Assembly (NCBI GenBank): GCA_021795535.1
Contig: JAJYPG010000013.1
Location: forward strand, 1 to 11,104
Length of the DNA: 11,104 nucleotides
Reading direction: 5' to 3'
Origin: Planctomycetota bacterium
Lineage (GTDB): Bacteria; Planctomycetota; Phycisphaerae; WQYP01
In this document: positions 6,881-11,104 of the stretch, one piece after another
Numbering within the stretch: the first letter of the stretch is position 1
Layout of the letters: every line of letters begins with the position of its first letter
Program-made: the position numbers and the translations under genes
The notes under the pieces: model-generated
Databases searched by the model: none
Told to the model about the DNA's origin: nothing
What the model saw: only the letters and a program-made list of their open reading frames with translations

Positions 6881-7282
6881 ATGAATTGGCATCTGGATTT
6901 ATTTTTCAGATTGGCCGTGATCGCCACGGGCTCGCTTGTCGCCTTTATGCGTGCTGGCCTGGTTTCCGCAAGGGTCGCACGCCGGATCGTGGTAGAGGGC
7001 TGTTGCGTGATTGACCTGCGCGATGAGAGCCAATCCAAGGCTCGGATGGTGCCCGTCGGTGTGAGCGTCCCGTTCAGTCGGATAAGGGTGGGCGATTTCG
7101 CTCGTTTGCCAGCAAAGGATAGAGCTTTTTTGCTGGTTTCCGAACACGGCAAAGAGAGCGCAGCGGCCCGTCGCCTTTTGCGGGCCAACGGATATACAAA
7201 GGTTTATGATCTCGGTTCTTATTGGCGAGCGTTGTCTGTCTTCCACAAAATCTACGATTATTATGGTCCTACCGAGGAATAA
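6881..7282 (+). CDS. Membrane-anchored rhodanese-like protein, catalytic Cys replaced
   Basis: A 133-residue protein with an N-terminal hydrophobic segment (about 8-24, LFFRLAVIATGSLVAFM) followed by one rhodanese-like domain. CVIDLRDESQ (42-51) matches the start of the fold, VGVSVPFSRI (59-68) the strand after the usual GHI-GA region, and FLLVSEHGKES (83-93) with AARRLLRANGYTKVYDLGSY the active-site loop and following helix. Active rhodaneses have CxxGxRS here; this protein has Ser87 (codon TCC 7139-7141) and GKES. It is probably not a sulfurtransferase and may bind a ligand or partner at the membrane. GGAG at 6875-6878 is only two bases from the ATG, which is tight. No co-directional partner is adjacent. 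The fold call is fairly secure; the function is unknown. Confidence 0.75.
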   Translation: MNWHLDLFFRLAVIATGSLVAFMRAGLVSARVARRIVVEGCCVIDLRDESQSKARMVPVGVSVPFSRIRVGDFARLPAKDRAFLLVSEHGKESAAARRLLRANGYTKVYDLGSYWRALSVFHKIYDYYGPTEE

Positions 7283-7420
7283 AGATCGACTCGCCCGTTC
7301 CTATGGCGTCGCTTTTAAGTTGACGAGATAGGTATTTTCAGGTCCGCTCGCCACGGGCTTGAACGCGCGGGAAAGGCTCAGAATAATGTCACCGTTTCCA
7401 AGTCACATTTCGCTCTCTTT
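7283..7420. other. Intergenic sequence, nothing recognised
   Basis: A short stretch between the rhodanese-like gene and the modular array. I see no gene, strong hairpin or terminator with a U tract. Confidence 0.4.
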
Positions 7421-7594
7421 CGTAAAGACGTGCCTTCGTGGTAAACGTCGTCGTTGTGTCGTCGTGTCGTTGTGGTGACAAATCATCGTCCTCCGCGAAC
7501 TCCGCCTCTCCGCGTGAAAATCGTCGTCGTCGTCCTTGGTGTCTCTTCTGGGATCCATCGTAGTACTTCGTGTCTTCTTGCCTCGTGGTAAAAA

Positions 7595-7638
7595 TCCGTC
7601 GTCGTCTCGTTGTGTCGTTGTGTCGTTGTGGTAAAAAT
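7595..7638 (+). repeat. 44-bp exact direct repeat, copy 1
   Basis: Identical over 44 bases to 7767-7810, at an offset of 172 bases. It starts TCCGTCGTCGTCTCG and ends GTGGTAAAAAT. Confidence 0.85.
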
Positions 7639-7766
7639 AGTCGTCGTCCCCCGTTTACCTCCGCTGCCTCCTGTGAATCGGTCGTCGTCCGTCCGTCTTC
7701 GTGTCGTCGTGTCGTTGTGGTGAAATCCCCATTTTCCGTTTCTCATTCGTAATTCGTCGTCATCCG

Positions 7767-7810
7767 TCCGTCGTCGTCTCGTTGTGTCGTTGTGTCGTTG
7801 TGGTAAAAAT
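7767..7810 (+). repeat. 44-bp exact direct repeat, copy 2
   Basis: Second copy of the 44-base module. Both copies are followed by GTCGTCGTCC after one or two differing bases, so the spacer continues in register. Confidence 0.85.
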
Positions 7811-7856
7811 CGTCGTCGTCCTTCGTGTCGTCGTGTCGTCGTTAAATGGTAATTGA

Positions 7857-7878
7857 TGATGCCATCTTTTCGGCATCA
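7857..7878 (-). terminator. Possible terminator of the acetyltransferase gene
   Basis: TGATGCC (7857-7863) pairs with GGCATCA (7872-7878) around an 8-base loop, about 27 bases beyond the stop of the minus-strand acetyltransferase. No U tract follows on that strand, so this is tentative. Confidence 0.3.
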
Positions 7879-7905
7879 ATCCAAATTTTGTTCATCAGCC
7901 GCAGG

Positions 7906-8541
7906 TCACGCTACCGGGCCTCTGGTGCCCTGCCCACAATCCGTTCTGCCACGCAGTTCCCGTTTTCCGATACGCTTTGCCGGATTGCCACCCACAATTG
8001 TCCATGGCTCCACGTCGCGCATCACCACAGCGCACGCAGCCACCACCGCACCCTCACCCACATTACAACCCGGCCCGATGAAGGCTCGGGCACAAATCCA
8101 GACATCCGCACCTATAAAAATCGGCGCTGTGATCAGTGGCATGTTCATTTCCCGGTAGTTGTGTGAACCAGCGCAAATATAAGCCTCCTGGCTTATGGAA
8201 ACTCGTTCGCCCAGTGTAACCTGGCCGAGATTGTAGATATTGCACTCATCACCCAGGCAGGCCAAATCTCCCATTTCAAGCAGCCATGGATAAAATACAC
8301 GGCTGGTACGCCGCACGGTGCATCGCCGTCCGATTTTTGCTCCAAAACAGCGTAACAAAAAGGCTCGCCAGCGCGACTGGGTATGAAAGGAATAACGGTA
8401 AAGGGTTCCCTGAACCATGCTCCAGAGAAGCCTTCGGATTTTCAACCCAGTCGATACCGGCGAAACATTCCGCATCTCCGCCACATGTTGCGGGTTTTCC
8501 ACGTCGGGAGGCTTTGGTGTGATTTCCGGTTCAGTTGCCAT
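7906..8541 (-). CDS. WcaF-like hexapeptide-repeat O-acetyltransferase
   Basis: A 211-residue left-handed beta-helix acyltransferase of the kind that O-acetylates sugars in colanic acid and other exopolysaccharides, probably using acetyl-CoA in the cytoplasm. Residues 1-60 form a variable N-terminal arm. CFGAKIGRRCTV (65-76) opens the hexapeptide repeats, which continue through LGDECNIYNLGQVTLGERVS and FIGADVWICARAFIGPGCNV to GEGAVVAACAVV. His127 in CAGSHNY is the expected catalytic base. VGGNPAKRIGKR (183-194) is the usual C-terminal signature. The start at 8541 lacks a strong ribosome binding site. It is minus-strand and on its own, but lies near a ligase/polymerase-like gene and a methyltransferase, which points to surface polysaccharide synthesis. 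Confidence 0.9.
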   Translation of the reverse strand: MATEPEITPKPPDVENPQHVAEMRNVSPVSTGLKIRRLLWSMVQGTLYRYSFHTQSRWRAFLLRCFGAKIGRRCTVRRTSRVFYPWLLEMGDLACLGDECNIYNLGQVTLGERVSISQEAYICAGSHNYREMNMPLITAPIFIGADVWICARAFIGPGCNVGEGAVVAACAVVMRDVEPWTIVGGNPAKRIGKRELRGRTDCGQGTRGPVA

Positions 8542-8619
8542 GATATATCATCATCCACGGGCTTTTCTGTAAGGTCAAGGGGAAACAGGGGAAACAAATA
8601 TATGCTGGCAATAGAGAAT

Positions 8620-8679
8620 TGTAGTGTAGGTCTCCAGACCTGCAGTTTCAGACGTGCAGACTTGGAAGTCTACACCACA
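8620..8679. repeat. Composite nested palindrome (families C and D)
   Basis: Two palindromes sit side by side: AGGTCT-cc-AGACCT (8628-8641) and AGACTT-gg-AAGTCT (8658-8671). Outer arms TGTAGTGTAG (8620-8629) and CTACACCACA (8670-8679) pair at 9 of 10 positions. CTGCA (8640-8644) can also pair with TGCAG (8655-8659). The 60-base unit could fold as a three-way junction. It lies in a non-coding part upstream of the acetyltransferase gene. Confidence 0.65.
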
Positions 8680-8787
8680 AAAATCCAAATTTCGCCGTTT
8701 GTAGAAGTATTAAACCGCACGCGCCAACTATTGAGCCATTCCAAAGGTCGGGCCATTCTGTTTGGGCCTGTCCCGCGGGCACGCCCC

Positions 8788-8812
8788 TGGGAGCGCGGCT
8801 GTCCTCAGCCGC
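8788..8812 (+). repeat. Palindromic repeat family A, copy 3
   Basis: GCGGCTG-tcct-CAGCCGC (8795-8812) is a perfect 7-bp stem with a 4-base loop, preceded by TGGGAGC. It is followed by a partial duplication of its right arm (CTCAGCCGC, 8813-8821). Confidence 0.8.
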
Positions 8813-8872
8813 CTCAGCCGCTTCAGGTCGGCATGCGGCATCCGCAATTAAACCAAAAGAACCGTTCTGCAA

Positions 8873-9289
8873 TCAATTTTGCCAAACCCGATAAAAACGG
8901 ACGCCCCCGTTATGTTTCCGGTACGGAAAAGTGGCGAGACGCCGCGTTGAATATAGCTGCATGAAGCGGGTGGGTTCCGCAGCAATGTTATTTCCCTTGA
9001 TATGAAAAACAGTCGGATACATGGTTTTGGTGGGCGTCATATTCCCAGTACCGGGTGGTTCGGCGCCCAACAATACCGACCGGACATGCCTAAGGCCGCC
9101 TTTTTCAGCCAGCCGTATTGATTTACATCGCAGGTCTAGCCGATTAAGATATGGCCAATCAATCAGGGCCGCGTATTTGTCGGGGGAGTCGCAAAGTGCC
9201 CAGCTTGGATATTGGGCATTCCCGGTTGACCATTGCCTGTACGAATAACCGGAGCTGCCTGGCCTGATAAAATTTGTCGCGCTTGGCAA
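8873..9289 (-). pseudogene. Possible decayed C-terminal remnant of a prepilin-like (DUF1559/GspG-type) protein
   Basis: The minus-strand frame starts well, with SGYSYRQWSTGNAQYPSWAL and DSPDKYAALIDWPYLN, and reads like protein. Further on, LRHVRSVLLGAE resembles the H...NVLxADG motif near the end of planctomycete and verrucomicrobial prepilin-like secreted proteins. The sequence then loses character, and an N-terminal methylation motif would have to lie where the plus-strand ligase gene now sits. I take it as a truncated, decayed remnant, with the 3' limit uncertain (anywhere from about 8873 to 9020). The family assignment is a weak inference from memory, and the frame could be accidental. 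Confidence 0.3.
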
Positions 9290-9321
9290 ATTATGTTGTT
9301 GGTCGTTTTTCGGGTTTTCAG

Positions 9322-10761
9322 ATGACGTTTACTTTGTTAGCCATTACCCATAATACGCCCAAGGGAGTTGGGCGCGATGTCTTTAATTATCTAGGCCCAT
9401 TCCTTCACAGGATGGAAACCCCGGTCGGCATTCTAGGTTTGGCGTTTGCCGCGGTGCTGGCATATTACTGCCTGTACGGTAAACGCGGAATTCAAGTGGC
9501 GCTGGCGCTGGCCACACTGACGGGCATGGTGGGATATTTTGTAAACAAATACCAGAACAACACTCTAATTCCCATGCTTGAATCGTTCCGTACCATCTGT
9601 AAGCCCGCATTCGTTTTTTTGATCGGTCTGCTGGCCTTTCGTTTTATTCTCAATCGTGAGATGTTTCGCTGGGCACAACCACGCCGGTCTATTTATGCCT
9701 TCCTGGCGCTGCAAATCGCGTTTTCTTTGCGCATGGTCAATTTCGCTCCGGAGCGGATGATCGGAACACTGCTATTGAATCTGGCTCTTTTTCTTGGTCT
9801 TTTTCAATTACTCCGTAGATGGGCGACCTCCGGGCAAGACATCGTGGACATCGCCTTTGCACTGGTTGCGGGCGGACTGGGCTTTTATTTCCTTTCAGCG
9901 ATTCAATTGGTTCTAGGCAATCCGCACCACATCGTCTTTGCCGGCCGATTTTGTGGTATTGCACAGAATCCGCAATACACAGGCGAGGTGACGGCCCTTC
10001 TCATTCTTTGCGCAAATTTCGTCATTATTTCAGGATATTCCGCCGCCTGGCAAAAATTGGTCGGCCTTTCCGCCGCTTGTATCATGCTTCCCTTCATGCT
10101 GTGGACCGGATCGCGTACCGCCATGGGTATGTGCGCTTTGGGCCTGCTGATATTTTACCGCGTATCGGTGCGCCGTTGGGTTATTTTTGCGGTTGTTGGA
10201 TTGGCCGCCTACGAGGGGTATAAGAATTTTATCAATCCGGGCGGGCGGGCCGTGGGCCATCTGCTCTCGACCCAGAACGACCGAGGCACTCAATGGAGCA
10301 AGGGCATTGCTGTTTTTCTCCAGCATCCCATTTTGGGCAACTCGGCGGCGCAATCACTGGTGGAGTGTTCCTATATTGTCGCCGCGGCGGCGCTGGGGAG
10401 CGTTGGTATTATTCTTCTGGTCATTCTTTTAGCCAATGTGGCGCGGGATATTATTTTCGTCTTCACCCATCGGTCTGTGCTGGATCCCGAACTTCGCAAG
10501 GCTTCTGAATTTATCTGTGCCATCGTCATCGCCGGCGCGGGTGGAATGACTTTTGACGCCTTTCTTTTTGCCACGGCCACCACGCAGGCTATCCTGAATT
10601 GGACCTCGTTAGCCCTGCTTGCCGTTGCGTGCGATGTGGTGGAGGCCCGGATGGCGGGTTTCAATGCCGCATCTCTTGTGGGCGGTGCTTCCGGATCGAT
10701 TCCTAATCGTGGGACGGGGGTCCCAGTACCGCAAATGGTTATTGGCCAAACCAGCAGTTGA
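9322..10761 (+). CDS. O-antigen ligase/polymerase-like integral membrane protein
   Basis: A hydrophobic protein of about 479 residues with roughly ten or more membrane segments. It resembles the Wzy_C/O-antigen ligase group, which joins or polymerises undecaprenyl-linked glycans on the periplasmic face. Hallmarks are GRFCGIAQNPQYTGE before a helix pair, WTGSRTAMGM at the start of another, the soluble-loop stretch DRGTQWSKGIAVFLQHPILG, and VECSYIVAAAALGSVGII. I prefer the ATG at 9322; an in-frame TTG at 9274 would add 16 residues, and neither has a clear ribosome binding site. The last ~25 residues (SGSIPNRGTGVPVPQMVIGQ) include a DNA palindrome and look like a repeat-derived tail. The methyltransferase starts 20 bases downstream, which suggests an operon. 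Ligase versus polymerase cannot be settled from sequence. Confidence 0.82.
   Translation: MTFTLLAITHNTPKGVGRDVFNYLGPFLHRMETPVGILGLAFAAVLAYYCLYGKRGIQVALALATLTGMVGYFVNKYQNNTLIPMLESFRTICKPAFVFLIGLLAFRFILNREMFRWAQPRRSIYAFLALQIAFSLRMVNFAPERMIGTLLLNLALFLGLFQLLRRWATSGQDIVDIAFALVAGGLGFYFLSAIQLVLGNPHHIVFAGRFCGIAQNPQYTGEVTALLILCANFVIISGYSAAWQKLVGLSAACIMLPFMLWTGSRTAMGMCALGLLIFYRVSVRRWVIFAVVGLAAYEGYKNFINPGGRAVGHLLSTQNDRGTQWSKGIAVFLQHPILGNSAAQSLVECSYIVAAAALGSVGIILLVILLANVARDIIFVFTHRSVLDPELRKASEFICAIVIAGAGGMTFDAFLFATATTQAILNWTSLALLAVACDVVEARMAGFNAASLVGGASGSIPNRGTGVPVPQMVIGQTSS
10710..10725. repeat. Palindrome inside the 3' end of the ligase gene (family F)
   Basis: TGGGAC-gggg-GTCCCA is a perfect 6-bp stem with a 4-base loop, followed by GTACCGC. 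It encodes GTGVP near the end of the protein and looks like a palindromic repeat inserted into the coding sequence. Confidence 0.45.
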
Positions 10762-10770
10762 CCGAAAAAC

Positions 10771-10775
10771 AGGAG
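10771..10775 (+). promoter_or_regulatory. Ribosome binding site deciding the methyltransferase start
   Basis: AGGAG lies six bases before the ATG at 10782. An ATG at 10776 touches the site and is therefore unlikely to be used. Confidence 0.7.
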
Positions 10776-10781
10776 ATGGGC

Positions 10782-10994
10782 ATGAACAAAGGCGGCTGCA
10801 AATATTACGTGCAATATGGTTGTGGGCTTTGCGCACCGCCGGGCTGGGTTCATTTCGACATCAGTCCGACTCTTCGTCTGCAACACCTGCCGATTATTGG
10901 CGCATTCGTCGCGGCCCGTGGGAGTGTCAGATTCCCGACAAACGTGCGTTACGGCGACATTGTTCGCGGCTTGCCCTTGCCGCCCGGATCCTGC
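10782..10994 (+). CDS. Class I SAM-dependent methyltransferase, N-terminal part
   Basis: About 71 residues are readable: YYVQYGCGLCAPPGWVHFDI gives the first strand, the glycine-rich SAM loop (YGCGLCAP) and the acidic end of strand 2. SPTLRLQHLPIIGAF and RYGDIVRGLPLPPGSC follow. Relatives in planctomycetes continue from this point with a V-Y-S-H-LEHL stretch; here the frame turns into Arg/Ser-rich nonsense after about 10995. The gene is therefore truncated by the junction with a uvrA fragment. It lies 20 bases after the ligase-like gene, so it is probably part of the same polysaccharide operon and may methylate a sugar or a glycan precursor. The substrate is unknown. The frame stays open to the window end, but only the first part is supported. 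Confidence 0.7.
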
Positions 10995-11104
10995 ACCGCG
11001 CTCAGGTCACCCCCGGCGCGGTCGAGGCGATCGAGGGGCTCGATCAGATCGACAAGGTCATCAGCGTCGATCAGTCGCCCATCGGCGGCACGCCGAACTC
11101 GACC
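10970..11104 (+). CDS. uvrA: Internal fragment of UvrA (excinuclease ABC subunit A), out of context
   Basis: In a different frame from the methyltransferase, the last ~135 bases read LALAARILHRAQVTPG, then IEGLDQIDKVISVDQSPIGG and TPNST, running off the window. IDKVI-x-VDQSPIG-TP-S is the highly conserved UvrA segment after the C-terminal Walker A region, and Ser-Thr after TPN suits planctomycete UvrA. UvrA is the ATP-driven damage-recognition subunit of nucleotide excision repair. No start, ribosome binding site or Walker A is present upstream. The preceding sequence belongs to the methyltransferase, so this is a fragment joined by a real rearrangement or, more likely, a chimeric assembly or clone join. 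GGATCC lies at 10986-10991 in the overlap. Confidence 0.75.

Larger units (their letters stand above)
7421..7845. repeat. Mosaic low-complexity repeat array
   Basis: About 425 bases built from short modules that mostly end in GTGGTAAAAAT, GTGGTGAAAT or CGTGAAAAT, with a spacer of the form CGTCGTCGTCC between them (for example 7521, 7597, 7640, 7680, 7752 and 7811). Some modules are runs of TCGTTGTG or TCGTCGTG; others are unrelated words such as CTCCGCCTCTCCGCGTG. One 44-base module is repeated exactly (7595-7638 and 7767-7810). On the minus strand it reads as ACCACAACGACACAACGAC-type sequence, similar in style to dispersed CACGAAGACACGAAG repeats known informally from PVC and other genomes. 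Frames through it give Thr/Arg/Asp-rich strings that do not look like protein. The function is unknown. Confidence 0.75.

Noticed and set aside
6527..6892. Minus-strand 121-residue ORF opposite the rhodanese start
   Set aside because: It overlaps the family A palindrome and has no binding site or recognised motif.
7483..7746. Thr/Arg-rich 87-residue minus-strand ORF in the repeat array
   Set aside because: Its composition is the direct product of the GTCGTC/GTTGTG repeats, with no start signal or protein character.
7421..7845. CRISPR array
   Set aside because: Repeats are irregular in length, spacers are low-complexity and not unique, and no cas genes are present.
8383..8964. Plus-strand 193-residue ORF running opposite the acetyltransferase start
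   Set aside because: It begins inside a confident gene on the other strand and runs through the composite palindrome and family A copy 3. The end (KPDKNGRPRYVSGTEKW) looks mildly protein-like but has no supporting context.

Overview
The window looks like chromosome from an uncultured bacterium of the PVC group, most likely a planctomycete such as a Phycisphaerae-like lineage. The clues are a secreted PEP-CTERM protein, many word-like palindromic intergenic repeats, a planctomycete-style UvrA fragment at the right end, and loosely packed genes. This placement is inference from style and was not tested by phylogeny.

Layout. (1) 90-1818, plus strand: a translation cluster rpsP - trmD - rplS. 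The rimM gene that often sits between rpsP and trmD is absent. TrmD carries Glu at the position of the catalytic Asp169. (2) 2111-4336, minus strand: ychF (ribosome-associated ATPase) preceded by a LysR-family regulator. (3) 4337-6880: mostly non-coding, holding a long hairpin, four copies of one palindrome family and two other palindromes. It also holds one minus-strand PEP-CTERM gene (5225-6055) and a short coding-like remnant just beyond its stop. (4) 6881-7282, plus strand: a membrane-anchored rhodanese-like protein whose active-site Cys is Ser. (5) 7421-7845: a mosaic low-complexity array in which GTGGTRAAAAT-ending modules are separated by (C)GTCGTCGTCC. (6) 7906-8541, minus strand: a WcaF-type hexapeptide acetyltransferase. 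(7) 8542-9273: a nested palindrome and a probable decayed prepilin-like remnant. (8) 9322-10761, plus strand: an O-antigen ligase/polymerase-like membrane protein. It is followed 20 bases later by the N-terminal part of a class I SAM methyltransferase. Near 10970-11005 the sequence changes into an internal fragment of uvrA in another frame, so the end of the window looks like a chimeric join.

The genes fall into two themes. One is core translation (S16, TrmD, L19, YchF). The other is cell-surface or exopolysaccharide work (PEP-CTERM protein, acetyltransferase, ligase/polymerase, methyltransferase). I did not find a complete new defence or biosynthetic system. The most unusual content is the dense set of palindromic repeat families, the modular array, the TrmD substitution and the right-end junction.
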